64,000 nt of DNA from Pseudomonas sp. LD120 (GCF_009861525.1 NZ_WVHL01000003.1:1645350-1709349); one strand, 5' to 3'; numbered from the stretch's first letter, positions 9,168 to 17,971 are shown. Program-made: numbers and translations. Notes: generated from the letters alone by a model not told the origin.

Positions 9168-9343
9168 GGTCGACCTCGATTGTTTTTACAGGAGGGGGGA
9201 CTGAGGCGACTTTAGGCCCACGGCTGGGCGCCGGTTTGATTGAATCGGACCGATTTGTTGTCTGTTTCGGACGGGGATTTTTCCTACCGGAAATAGCGAT
9301 CTGACGAAGCTGTTCCGGCGAACGGCTCTCACTGCGTTTCAAG

Positions 9344-9372
9344 TTGACAGGCTATATAGTTCAGATGTTAAT
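9344..9372 (+). promoter_or_regulatory. Candidate sigma-70 promoter for the AraC gene, within the 9168-9465 divergent region
   Basis: A perfect TTGACA (9344-9349) is followed after 17 bp by GTTAAT (9367-9372), four of six matches to TATAAT, about 90 bp upstream of the regulator start. The rest of the roughly 300-bp region between the cupin gene and the regulator shows no gene; it should hold the divergent operon promoter and regulator sites, which I could not pin down. Confidence 0.4.
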
Positions 9373-9465
9373 GAATGGCCGCAGCCCGCAGATCATGCGG
9401 CCCCAGGTGTCCGGACGCTGCCTTGTCGTCCGGGGAATATTCAGCCGCCCATGAGAAGAACAACA

Positions 9466-10473
9466 ATGTCTCCATGCGCCTTGCTCGAAACCCGGCACGC
9501 CAGCACCCAGGCGGTCGACCCGGATCACCGCCTGAGGTTCTGGGAGGACTACAACGCCAGTACCCTGGTGGGGCTCAAATGCAACTCCTACGCCGACGAC
9601 GGGTTCACCGCCAGCCAGGACAACCTGCAGTTGAGTGCCATGCGCCTGGCACGCATCGTTGGCAATGAACACGTGGTGGAACGCGACACCTCGATGATCC
9701 GCGGTGTCCCCAAGGATTCGATCTTTGCGTCCCTGGTCACCGGCAGTGGTTCGTTCTTCTATCAGGACGGTGCGTGTCAGCTACTGGAGCCGGGGGAGTT
9801 GGTGGTCTACCGCACCGACAAACCTTATCTGTTCGGCTTCTCCGGGGCGATGCGCCAGTTCATTTTCGACATTTCCCAGGAGCAGTTCGCCGCACGCTGC
9901 CTGAAGCGTTTCAACCGGACGCTGAAGATCAGCGTGCACAACGGAGTCCAGCGCTTGCTATTGCGCACCCTGGGGGAGCGCACCCGGGAGTTTTTCCAGC
10001 AGCCGCTGTGTGGCGAGGCCGAGGCCTATCAGGAGCAGGCCTTCGAACTTCTGGCCAGCATCATCGCTGGGCAGGTGGGAGAACGGCCCATCAACGCCCT
10101 CAGTGCTTCCTACTTGCTGGCGGCCAAACAGTGCATCCATGAACAGCTAGGGGACCCGACCCTGAGCTGCGAGCGGGTTGCGGCCCAGACAGGTATTTCC
10201 ACCCGGCACCTGGCGCGGCTGTTTGCCATGGAGAACACCCTGCCCAGCCGCTTCATCCTGGAAAAACGCCTGCAGCAGGCCCGTCGCCTGATCTGCAGCA
10301 GCCAGGGGGCGGGCCTGGACATCAGTGAAATCGCCTACCGCCATGGCTTTGCCAGCCAGGCGCATTTTGCCCGGGCGTTCAAGGCCCGTTACCAGCAGAC
10401 ACCCAGTGAAGCGCGGGCTCAGGGGCCCTTGTCGGAGTGGCCGGCAACAGCCCCAGGTGTTCATCGCTCCTGA
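9466..10473 (+). CDS. AraC-family transcriptional activator (likely of the divergent cupin operon)
   Basis: 335 residues. The N-terminal half resembles the AraC-binding-like sensor domain seen in FeaR/AlkS-type activators (DRDTSMIRGVPKD-type region around 75-100), and the last 100 residues carry the AraC helix-turn-helix pair with ISEIAYRHGFASQAHFARAF. I favour the start at 9466 (AGAAG ribosome-like site); an in-frame ATG at 9451 adds five residues but has none. Divergent placement beside the five-gene catabolic operon suggests it controls that operon. Its 3' end overlaps the stop of the small convergent gene by 13 bp. Confidence 0.82.
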   Translation: MSPCALLETRHASTQAVDPDHRLRFWEDYNASTLVGLKCNSYADDGFTASQDNLQLSAMRLARIVGNEHVVERDTSMIRGVPKDSIFASLVTGSGSFFYQDGACQLLEPGELVVYRTDKPYLFGFSGAMRQFIFDISQEQFAARCLKRFNRTLKISVHNGVQRLLLRTLGERTREFFQQPLCGEAEAYQEQAFELLASIIAGQVGERPINALSASYLLAAKQCIHEQLGDPTLSCERVAAQTGISTRHLARLFAMENTLPSRFILEKRLQQARRLICSSQGAGLDISEIAYRHGFASQAHFARAFKARYQQTPSEARAQGPLSEWPATAPGVHRS

Positions 10474-10724
10474 GGCTCGAGGGGGGCGTCCGGCAAGTCG
10501 CTTTCGGGACCGCTTCGCGTTGCATCCCCGCAGCAGCGGCGGAGTTCTCCCAGGCCGCACCTTTGCAACAAGTCGTTCAGAGGAACCGTGGGCATTGCGG
10601 GTAGGCTTTGTTGCGGCGGCATGTCGGGGTTGTTCCGCAGTTGAGCTGCGCGATGCAGCAGTCGGCTACGGGCGCCGTACCAGAAGCCGATCTCGTCGAG
10701 GTAGTCGGTGGTTTTGCGGTGCAT
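10461..10724 (-). CDS. Small hypothetical protein, 87 residues
   Basis: The frame starts MHRKTTDYLDEIGFWY and is preceded by AAAGGAG at ideal spacing, which argues for real translation. The product is basic in its first half (RSRLLHRAAQLRNNP) and has a Cys-rich stretch (LRRCCGDA); no signal peptide or membrane segment is seen. I do not recognise the family. The open frame continues upstream to 11066 but nothing supports a longer protein. Tail-to-tail with the AraC gene. Confidence 0.5.
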   Translation of the reverse strand: MHRKTTDYLDEIGFWYGARSRLLHRAAQLRNNPDMPPQQSLPAMPTVPLNDLLQRCGLGELRRCCGDATRSGPESDLPDAPLEPQER

Positions 10725-10958
10725 GGACATCTCCTTTGTCTCAGCGGAAACGCAAGTGGTTCGTTGCCGGACAGCACTGGAATCGAGGGTGGGCCGGATA
10801 AGCAGACGGACAGCCCCGCGCGCGCGGCACACCCGGCCTTCAAGGCAGGGGCACACAGGGTTATTGGGTGTTGAGTCGCTTGGCCTGAGGGGCATTAAAC
10901 TGAGGATAGGAAACCTTTCAGCTTTGCCGAACACCCATGTGCTGGACTGGGAGGATGC

Positions 10959-11013
10959 CTTCGCCGACAGGTGGCTCCTACGGCACGATCGTAGGCGCCA
11001 CCTGTCGGCGAAG
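10959..11013. repeat. REPIN-type inverted pair of REP sequences, in the 10725-11106 intergenic region
   Basis: Arms at 10959-10982 and 10990-11013 match at 23 of 24 positions around a 7-base loop. Each arm ends with the Pseudomonas REP core CCTACG/CGTAGG and carries GCCACCTGTCGGCGAAG. It is the typical palindromic pair moved by RAYT transposases. No gene is seen in the rest of 10725-11106 apart from the upstream signals of the small gene. Confidence 0.85.
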
Positions 11014-11106
11014 AGGCCGTTGCAGCCCGTGAAACCGGCTGTCCGGCGGCGGGTGCGGCCGGGCAACTGGCGCCCGATGATTACCGGTCACGACTGCAAG
11101 GAGAAT

Positions 11107-12228
11107 CTAGCGCCCGAGAGCTTCTATGGCCTCGGCCTGGCGGTCCAGCAGATGGCGCTGGAAGGTCACGAAGGTTTCCTTGGGTTGCTGCAGGTGCACG
11201 AACGCCAGCATCGGGTCGTCGACCGCGGTGCGCACCCCAGACAGCGCCTCCAGGGTGGCCAGTCCACAGAAGGGCACATAGGCCTCGGAGTAGCCGCCTT
11301 CGTGCACCAGCACCAGGCGCCCGGCGCACAGGCGCTCGGCGGCGTCTCGCAGGCACTGGGTCATCTCGCGGAAGGAGTCGCTGTGCAGCAGCATCCGCGC
11401 CAAGGGGTCCACGGCGTTGGCGTCATAGCCGCAGGCGACGATGATCAGTTCGGGTTCGAAGCGTTCCAGGGCCGGCACGACGATTTTTTGCATGGCGTAC
11501 AGGTAGGCGTCATGGCCGCCACCGGGCAGCAGCGGGACGTTGATGTTGCAGCCCAGGCCGGCGCCGCGGCCACGCTCCTGTTCGCCGCCGTAACCCGGTG
11601 GAAAGCAGCCGTCCTGGTGCAGGGACAGGGTCAGCACATCGGCCCGCTCCTCGAAGATCGATTGGGTGCCGTTGCCGTGGTGCACGTCCCAGTCGATGAC
11701 CGCCACCTTGCCCAGGCCGTGACGGGCCTTGGCGGCTTCGATGGCAATGGCGATGTTGGCCAGGAAGCAGAAACCCATGGCCTGGTCCGCCGTGCAGTGG
11801 TGTCCCGGTGGACGGGACAGGGAATAGGCGTTGTCGGCTTCGCCGCTGAGCACTGCGTCCACGGCGGCGATGGCTAGCCCGGCGGACAGTTTGGCGATGT
11901 CATAGCTGCCGGGGCCTACCGGCGCCTCGTCGCCCAGGTGACCACCGCCGGCATCGCTCAAGGCCTTGAAACGTTGCAGGTAGGCTGCACTGTGAACCCG
12001 TAGCAGATCGTCCTCGGTGGCCGCAGCGGCACTGCACAGATGCAACTGGCGGGTCAGGCCGGAGACGTCCATCAGGCTTTTCAGCCGGCGTTTGGTTTCC
12101 GGTGATTCGGCGTGCCCGGCGGCGGCCGGTGGCTGCACCCAGCCGCCCACCGGCAGGGTCAGAACGTGAGGGTTGGCGCTGTGCCACAAGCAAAGTTCAT
12201 CGAAGAAAAAAGCGGTTTTGCAGGTCAT
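11107..12228 (-). CDS. Class II histone deacetylase-like amidohydrolase
   Basis: 373 residues of the arginase/deacetylase fold. Active-site features in order: the double His of RPPGHHCTADQAMGF (His143-His144), metal ligands Asp181 and His183 in VIDWDVHHGNGTQ, Asp269 in CGYDANAVDPLARM, and EGGYSEAY near 320. All catalytic residues of the family are intact. Bacterial relatives remove acetyl groups from small amides or acetyl-lysine; acetylpolyamines are one possibility. The start at 12228 gives the usual N-terminus; 12240 is an alternative. It is the third gene of a set with an MFS transporter and an outer-membrane protein, suggesting an imported small-molecule substrate. Confidence 0.87.
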   Translation of the reverse strand: MTCKTAFFFDELCLWHSANPHVLTLPVGGWVQPPAAAGHAESPETKRRLKSLMDVSGLTRQLHLCSAAAATEDDLLRVHSAAYLQRFKALSDAGGGHLGDEAPVGPGSYDIAKLSAGLAIAAVDAVLSGEADNAYSLSRPPGHHCTADQAMGFCFLANIAIAIEAAKARHGLGKVAVIDWDVHHGNGTQSIFEERADVLTLSLHQDGCFPPGYGGEQERGRGAGLGCNINVPLLPGGGHDAYLYAMQKIVVPALERFEPELIIVACGYDANAVDPLARMLLHSDSFREMTQCLRDAAERLCAGRLVLVHEGGYSEAYVPFCGLATLEALSGVRTAVDDPMLAFVHLQQPKETFVTFQRHLLDRQAEAIEALGR

Positions 12229-12289
12229 GGTGAGATCCATTTTTCAAGGGAAGGGGTGTTCAAGGGCGCGCTGGCCCTGCCGCGGGCAG

Positions 12290-13480
12290 TCATTGCCCTT
12301 GGGGGTGGGTAGGGGGCTGGAGGCTGGGCCGGCAGTTGAGTACCAGCGCCAGGGACAGCAGGGTGATGACGGCGCCCCCCAGCAACAGGCCCTGGAAGCC
12401 GCCGCTGCTTTCGATCAGGCGCCCGGCGAGGGTCGGGCCGATGGCCAGGCCGCCGCTGATCACCAGGTTGGAGGCGTTCATCAGCCGGCCGCTGCGGTCC
12501 ATTTCGGCCATGCGCGCCAGGATCAGCGGCAGGATGAAAGTCCAGGTGAACTTGAACACCAGCGCCGCCAGGGCAAAGCGCGCCAGTTGCGGCTGGCCCA
12601 GGAGCAGCAGCACCGAGGCTGCCATCAGCGCGTAGCCCAGCCACAGCAAGGCGCTGCGGGGCAGGCGTTCGCCGAACAGGGTGGCGCACAGGGCGCCGAC
12701 GATGCCCATCAAAGTGGCGATGGCCAGGATGTCGCCGCTGGTCTGTGCCGACAGGCCGGACTGGGCGCCAATCGCGCCGATAAAGGTCCAGACCCCGCTG
12801 AGGCTGATGTAGAAGGTGAGAATGCCGAGAATCCCCAGGCTCGCCTTGAGCGGGGACACGGGCGGGGCGTTCGCCAGGTCATCGGCAGGGCGTGCGGCTC
12901 CAGTGGGGAAACAGCGCGCTAGGGGCAGGCACAGGGTCATCAGCAGCGCCAGGATCAGGTAGCAGGCACCCAGGCCAAAACGTGCGAAGAGCATGGGCAA
13001 CAGGGTCAGGCCGATGGCCCCCAGCACCAGTTGCCCCATGACCCAGAAGCCGTAGCTGCGGCTTGGGCTGGCACTGATGGCGGCGCTGGCCAGGCAGATG
13101 ATCATCAGCGAGCCGCCGGCCAGGGCACTGCAAAAGCGCGTCATCAGCAGCAGCGAGTAGTCGTGGGCCAGCATCGACAGCAGGTTGGCGCCGATGAACA
13201 GCAGCGCGCTGCACAATGCCGCGCGGCGCCAGTCGAGGTGTTTCAGCCACCAGATGGCTGGCAGGGTGGCCAGGCTCATGGCGCCCAGTTCGGCGGAGAA
13301 CAGATCGCCGATTTGTGACGGCGTCAAGTGCCATTGGCTGGCCAGTTGCGCGGCGATGGCCGGAGCCATCAGCAGCACGGCGGGGGTAATGGCGGCGAAC
13401 AGCACGATGGCGGCCATCAGTCCCAGGGGGGGGCGGGTGGTGTGCGCGGTGGTGTTCAACGCGGGGTTCTGGGTGTGCAT
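12290..13480 (-). CDS. Major facilitator superfamily transporter
   Basis: 396 residues from the ATG at 13480; the longer open frame upstream overlaps the preceding gene and is not needed. About 12 hydrophobic helices are evident. The protein lacks a strong motif A, and the second half contains ARMAEMDRSGRLMNASNLV. It lies 23 bp after the MetA-like gene and 61 bp before the deacetylase-like gene, so the three likely form one unit. The substrate is not predictable from sequence. Confidence 0.83.
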   Translation of the reverse strand: MHTQNPALNTTAHTTRPPLGLMAAIVLFAAITPAVLLMAPAIAAQLASQWHLTPSQIGDLFSAELGAMSLATLPAIWWLKHLDWRRAALCSALLFIGANLLSMLAHDYSLLLMTRFCSALAGGSLMIICLASAAISASPSRSYGFWVMGQLVLGAIGLTLLPMLFARFGLGACYLILALLMTLCLPLARCFPTGAARPADDLANAPPVSPLKASLGILGILTFYISLSGVWTFIGAIGAQSGLSAQTSGDILAIATLMGIVGALCATLFGERLPRSALLWLGYALMAASVLLLLGQPQLARFALAALVFKFTWTFILPLILARMAEMDRSGRLMNASNLVISGGLAIGPTLAGRLIESSGGFQGLLLGGAVITLLSLALVLNCRPSLQPPTHPQGQ

Positions 13481-13503
13481 GGACAAGCTCCGCAAGCAGG
13501 GGG

Positions 13504-14376
13504 TCAGAACACATGGACCAGGCGCAAGAGTGCGTCGGTGCCGGCAAAACCATTCGCGGTGGCGACATTGCGCGACAGGCTGAACATCAGCTGGTTTTCT
13601 CGGTCCAGCCAGTGCCCGACCTCGAATCCGGCCTGGGTGTAGCGCTTGTGGGTGTCGTTGATCCGCCGGTCGTTGATCCGCAGTTCGCCGCCATCGGCGT
13701 GGATCAGGCGCAGGGCGCCGTAGGTCGAGGGGGTGAAGTCGTAGGAGGCAAAAGCTTGCAGGCGATACAGCGGGTCCTGCTGCAGGTCGCTGCCGATATA
13801 GTCGTCGTTGGTGCCATACAACTGGGCTTCGAGGTTGGCCTCCAGCACCCATTTTTCCCCCAGTCCCTGGGTGTAGTTGTAGACAAAGGTCGCGCCCCAG
13901 CGGTTGGCCCCCGGCGATACGTCCGGGTTGCGACGGTGGTATTCGCCCACGGGCAAGGTGATCAAGGTCAGCAGGCCGCTGTAGGTGCGGGTGTCTGGCT
14001 GGTTGATGAAGAACAGCGTGCCGCCCACCTGGGGATCGCCGAAACCGCTTTCCCCGGTATGGCGCTCGGCGCCGGGCAAGCGTGCGTCGATATCGACGAA
14101 GGGCAGGATGAACTGAGGGGTGCACAGCGTGCCGCACAGGTCACTGAAGAACACCTGGCGGTAGGCCATGGCGTTGACCCGCAGCTCGGCCTTGCCGGTG
14201 CTGTCGGCGCGGCCGTGGAAGACGTCGGCGCGGGTGCCGGGCAAGTACAGCACCCCCAGGCGGGTGCCTGCGGGGGCGGCGAAGAAGTCACGGGCGTTGA
14301 GGTCGGCGGCATGGAGCGACAGGCTGGCCAGGGTGCCAGCCAAGGCAAGGGTGGTTCGTATGAGTGTCCTGGTCAT
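13504..14376 (-). CDS. Outer-membrane protein of the phenol MetA degradation family
   Basis: 290 residues with a signal peptide (TLALAGTLASLSLHAADLN, cleavage after HAA) and the beta-barrel pattern of the MetA-pathway/SphA-like channel family: NAMAYRQVFFSDLCG, GFGDPQVGGTLFFIN, GANRWGATFVYNYTQG, and the barrel end LLRLVHVF with terminal Phe. Family members occur in operons for hydrophobic aromatics and probably aid outer-membrane entry. Here it is the first gene of the transporter/deacetylase set. Confidence 0.8.
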   Translation of the reverse strand: MTRTLIRTTLALAGTLASLSLHAADLNARDFFAAPAGTRLGVLYLPGTRADVFHGRADSTGKAELRVNAMAYRQVFFSDLCGTLCTPQFILPFVDIDARLPGAERHTGESGFGDPQVGGTLFFINQPDTRTYSGLLTLITLPVGEYHRRNPDVSPGANRWGATFVYNYTQGLGEKWVLEANLEAQLYGTNDDYIGSDLQQDPLYRLQAFASYDFTPSTYGALRLIHADGGELRINDRRINDTHKRYTQAGFEVGHWLDRENQLMFSLSRNVATANGFAGTDALLRLVHVF

Positions 14377-14510
14377 GAACGGTGCGTCTCTTGTTGGAGT
14401 GGTTGTTCGGCGAACGGCTCGCCGGCACACGGCAGTGGGGCAAAAAAGGGCAAAGGTGGCCCGTGGCGCTCAAGGCGAGCACCAAAATCAGCGTTGATCA
14501 GCAGGGCGTA

Positions 14511-15488
14511 TCAGTCGGGTGGGGCGTGCAGCAGTTGGGCGATGCGGGCTTTGTCCTTGACCCCCAGCTTGCTGTAGATGGCGCGGATGTGATGGCGCAC
14601 GGTGTTGGGTGACATGCCCAGGTCCCGGGCCACTTCCTTATAGGTCTTGCCGTCGCCGAAACATTGGGCGACGGCGTTCTCCCGGGGGCTGAGCTTGGGC
14701 AGCAGGGTGTGACTGCGGGCGGCCAGCAGGTACAGGTCGCCCACGGCCGAGTATTCGACGTGCAGTCGCGTGCCCTCAAAACCGTTGGGCCCAAGTTTCA
14801 TGGGCAGTTGCGGGCCGTTCCACTGTGGCCATTGATCCAGCAACAGGTCGACGAAACCGCGTTCGGCGCATTGCAGTACACCGCGTGGGTCGCACACCGC
14901 AAGGGCCAGATTGCGCGGGCGGGTGAGCTTTTCGCGCATCGCCACCAGGGTGCGGATCTGATTGGCCGATACCGCCGCCACCAGATGCAGCATCAGGTTG
15001 TTCAGCAGGTGACAGTCATCCTGGTTGAAGCGTGGCGCACCGGGGGCGCGGTATAGGGCCAGATGGTTGCTCAAGTGGGTAGGTGGGTCGATGTGCACCA
15101 CGCACAGCAGTTCGCCGATGCCGTACTGGCGTCCCAGCCAGTTCAGCCCGGGTCCGCTGTCTGGGGCGCTCATGTCGACGATCACCGCTCGTCCCGGCAC
15201 CTCGTGGACCCGGTTCACGGTGACATCAATGTGGCGGATCGACTGCCAGTCCGGCAGGTAGCTCGGTGGCAGGCGGTACAGGTAGCAGCTGTGTTCATCC
15301 GGCAGGCCGTCCACCAACGCCGCGCGGCCCCACCAGGCGCTGTCGAAGGGCAATAGCTGGCTGATGCGCGCCAGGGCATGGGGATAGAAGTGCTCGATGT
15401 CCTTGTTCTGCGCCAGTTGCTGCAGTTCCAGGGTCAGCTCGCTGAAGGCTTGCAACAGATTGGCCGGGGCACGATCGGATCGGTTCAT
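14511..15488 (-). CDS. LuxR-type transcriptional regulator
   Basis: 325 residues. The C-terminal 65 hold a LuxR helix-turn-helix (LSPRENAVAQCF, then YKEVARDLGMSPNTVRHHI and YSKLGVKDKARI). The N-terminal 250 resemble a GAF-like sensor and have no acyl-homoserine-lactone-binding consensus that I recognise. It reads towards the MetA-like gene 134 bp downstream on the same strand, so it may regulate that operon. Its place just downstream of hpaC leaves a link to aromatic catabolism open. Confidence 0.82.
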   Translation of the reverse strand: MNRSDRAPANLLQAFSELTLELQQLAQNKDIEHFYPHALARISQLLPFDSAWWGRAALVDGLPDEHSCYLYRLPPSYLPDWQSIRHIDVTVNRVHEVPGRAVIVDMSAPDSGPGLNWLGRQYGIGELLCVVHIDPPTHLSNHLALYRAPGAPRFNQDDCHLLNNLMLHLVAAVSANQIRTLVAMREKLTRPRNLALAVCDPRGVLQCAERGFVDLLLDQWPQWNGPQLPMKLGPNGFEGTRLHVEYSAVGDLYLLAARSHTLLPKLSPRENAVAQCFGDGKTYKEVARDLGMSPNTVRHHIRAIYSKLGVKDKARIAQLLHAPPD

Positions 15489-15692
15489 GGGTCAGTACCT
15501 CTGTGCGACGTTGTTATTGTTTTCGTCACTGAAGGGGTGAGGGACCGTTACGCCATTAGGGCGTGGGCAGGGCCTGGAGCGAGTATCGATGGCTTGGCTG
15601 TTGATCGCCATCCTACAGATGCAGGAGGTGGCCCATAGCCCCGATGCAGTCAGGTGCAGCGGGGCTTGGGCGAGTGAGGTGGGGGCAGGGGA

Positions 15693-16205
15693 TCAGACGG
15701 CTGGGCAGGGGGGCTGCAAGCGATGGAAGCAGCGGCTGAAATACACCAGCGAGTCGCCTTGTTCGCACACGCTGATTTCATCGAGTTCCACCAGCATCAC
15801 CGAGTGGGTGCCGATTTCCTGGACCTCGGTGATGCGCCCCTGGAGGCTGGTCAGGGCGCCTTCCAGTACCGGCAGGGCCTGCAGGCCGTCGCGCCAGGGA
15901 TGCAGGCCGAAGCGCTGCTCCATGGCCACCCCGGTCATGCCGGCAAAATGCCGGGCGACGTCTTCGTGTTCGCCGCTCAGGACGTTCACGCACAGGCGGC
16001 CGTTGCCCTTGAACACCGGGTTCAGCGCGCTGGTGCGATTGACGCAGACCATCAGGGTTGGCGGGCTGTCGGTGACCGAGCAGACCGCAGTGGCGGTGAT
16101 GCCGCAGCGGCCGGCGGGGCCGTTGCTGGTGATGACGTTGACCGCGGCGGTCATGTGCGCCATGGCGTTGCGAAAGGCGAGTTGCTTGGGATCGAGTACA
16201 GACAT
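15693..16205 (-). CDS. hpaC: 4-hydroxyphenylacetate 3-monooxygenase, flavin reductase component
   Basis: 170 residues of the flavin reductase-like FMN-binding fold, with FRNAMAHMTAAVNVITSNG near the start and LCVNVLSGEHEDVARHFAG near 90. HpaC supplies reduced FAD to the oxygenase HpaB. The gene lies 203 bp downstream of hpaB, a wider gap than usual, filled partly by a REP sequence. The length equals that of enterobacterial HpaC. Confidence 0.88.
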   Translation of the reverse strand: MSVLDPKQLAFRNAMAHMTAAVNVITSNGPAGRCGITATAVCSVTDSPPTLMVCVNRTSALNPVFKGNGRLCVNVLSGEHEDVARHFAGMTGVAMEQRFGLHPWRDGLQALPVLEGALTSLQGRITEVQEIGTHSVMLVELDEISVCEQGDSLVYFSRCFHRLQPPCPAV

Positions 16206-16274
16206 GACGAATTCCTCGTGGGCGCAGAGCGGCCGGGTGTCTTGCTGCCAATACCGGGCGACGGCGGACGATTA

Positions 16275-16310
16275 CCTGTAGGCGCCGGCGTGGCGGCGAA
16301 AGAGGCCTGG
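16275..16310. repeat. Single REP sequence between hpaB and hpaC
   Basis: CTGTAGGCGCCGGCGTGGCG at 16275 and the following GCGAAAGAGGCC have the GTAGG-head and GGCGAA-tail of Pseudomonas REP elements. The adjacent 16320-16370 is a GC-rich imperfect inverted repeat. Such elements inside an operon can attenuate transcription or stabilise upstream message. Confidence 0.6.
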
Positions 16311-16408
16311 GGCGATGGGGGGCTTGGGCGGGCGCCTTCGCAGCCAAGCCCGCCCCTGCACCAGCCATTTCCGCCGCAAGCCCGGCCCTACATGGACCAG
16401 ATCCGTGG

Positions 16409-17971
16409 CTATTGGCGGATGCGGTCGAGCATGTTGATGTCGTCGGGGTTGGTCAGATGGGGCACCGTCCAGCCGTCGAGGTCGTAGTCGCCCAGGCACT
16501 TATCCACCAGATCGGTCATGGCCTTCATCGAACCGCTGGCCTGGGCGTGGCGCAGGCACTGCATGCGGATCTCATCCTGGCTGCCGGCGTAGTTGATCTC
16601 GTACAGCTCGTGGCGACCGCCGAACTCGGTGCCGATGGCATCCCACAGCAGCTTGAGGATCTTGATCCGCTCTTCGTGGCCCATGCCGCCCGAACCGCGG
16701 CAGTAGGTGCCGAGGTACTGGTTGAGCAGTGGGTCCTTGAGGTCGCGGGAGCCGGACGGCAGGTAGATCAGGCCGCTGGCCACCACTTGTTCGATGATTT
16801 TCTTGATGTCGGTGTAGGCCTGGGGCGCCAGCACCCGGTACGCCTGCAAGGCCTGGGTGCTGGGCAGGTAGACGCCGTTCAGCCATTCGCTGGCATTGCC
16901 GTGCATGGCGTCGGTCAGGGACCAGAACAGGTTGCGCCAGGCCACCACTTCGCCGACCTGAGCCTGGACCCCGCGAAATTCCAGGGAGCCGGTGCATTGC
17001 AGGGCCTTGACCAGCAGCCCGGTGATGAAGTCGAGCTTGACCGCCAGCCGGGTGCAGCCCTGCATCGGGAACAGCCGACCGAAACCGCCCTGGGGGAACC
17101 ACTGGCGGCAGCGCTCGAAGTCGCGGTAGATCAGCACGTTCTCCCAGGGGATGAACACCTTGTCCATGATCAGGATCGCGTCGTTCTCGTCGAAGCGGCT
17201 GGACAGCGGGTAGTCGAAGGGCGAGCCGGTCATGCCCGCCTGCAATTCGTAGGAAGGGCGGCAGATCAGCTTCATGCCACGGGTGTTCATCGGGGCGATG
17301 AACATCAGGGCGAAGTCGGTGTTGTCCCCCAGCAACTGGGCCGAGCCCTGGCCGACGAAGTTGTAGTGGGTCAGGGCCGAGTTGGTGGCCACCACCTTGG
17401 CGCCGCTGACGATGATCCCGCCCTCGACTTCCTCGTCCACCGAAATGAACACGTCCTTGACCTGATCCACCGGTTTGTCGCGGTCGATGGGCGGATTGAC
17501 GATGGCGTGATTGAGGTAGAGGCAGGCTTCCTGGATGCGCTTGTACCAGGTGCGGGCGTTGTCTGCGAAGCGCCCGTAGAACTCCGGGTTGGCCCCCAGG
17601 GCGCTGCCGAAGGCGGCCTTGTAGTCGGGGCTGCGGCCCATCCAGCCATAGGTCAGGCGCGACCAGTCGGCGATGGCGTCGCGCTGCTGGCGCAGTTCAT
17701 CGGGGCTTTTCGCCGAGCGGAAGAACTTGTGGGTGTAGCCGCCGTTGCCGGTGTCGGTGTCCCAGCACAGTTGTGACTGGGTGGCCGGGTCGTGCAGGGC
17801 GTCGTACAGGCGGGCCATGGAGGCCGCCGAATTGCGGAAGGCCGGGTGGCTGGTGACGTCCTTGACCCGGTCGCCATAGATGTAGATTTCACGGTCGTCG
17901 CGCAGGCTGGCCAGGTATTCGGCACCGGTCAGCGGGCGGTCGGTTGCGGTACGAAAGTCTTCGGGTTTCAT
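16409..17971 (-). CDS. hpaB: 4-hydroxyphenylacetate 3-monooxygenase, oxygenase component
   Basis: 520 residues, full length for HpaB. The protein starts MKPEDFRTATDRPLTGAEYL, and contains family blocks VSVDEEVEGGIIVSGAKVVA-like (about 210), DYPLSSRFDENDAILIMDKV-like (about 265) and SGSRDLKDPLLNQYLGTYCR-like (about 430). It hydroxylates 4-hydroxyphenylacetate to 3,4-dihydroxyphenylacetate using FADH2 from HpaC and oxygen. The ATG at 17971 gives the standard N-terminus; the frame is open further upstream without meaning. Confidence 0.93.
   Translation of the reverse strand: MKPEDFRTATDRPLTGAEYLASLRDDREIYIYGDRVKDVTSHPAFRNSAASMARLYDALHDPATQSQLCWDTDTGNGGYTHKFFRSAKSPDELRQQRDAIADWSRLTYGWMGRSPDYKAAFGSALGANPEFYGRFADNARTWYKRIQEACLYLNHAIVNPPIDRDKPVDQVKDVFISVDEEVEGGIIVSGAKVVATNSALTHYNFVGQGSAQLLGDNTDFALMFIAPMNTRGMKLICRPSYELQAGMTGSPFDYPLSSRFDENDAILIMDKVFIPWENVLIYRDFERCRQWFPQGGFGRLFPMQGCTRLAVKLDFITGLLVKALQCTGSLEFRGVQAQVGEVVAWRNLFWSLTDAMHGNASEWLNGVYLPSTQALQAYRVLAPQAYTDIKKIIEQVVASGLIYLPSGSRDLKDPLLNQYLGTYCRGSGGMGHEERIKILKLLWDAIGTEFGGRHELYEINYAGSQDEIRMQCLRHAQASGSMKAMTDLVDKCLGDYDLDGWTVPHLTNPDDINMLDRIRQ

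Noticed and set aside
10708..11877. 389-residue frame across the deacetylase gene and REPIN
   Set aside because: Antisense to intact deacetylase motifs and runs through a repeat.
12290..14137. 615-residue frame extending the MFS gene upstream
   Set aside because: The extra part overlaps the MetA-like gene in another frame; the ATG at 13480 gives a complete transporter.
15489..15692. Possible small gene between the LuxR regulator and hpaC
   Set aside because: Only short frames without ribosome sites are seen.
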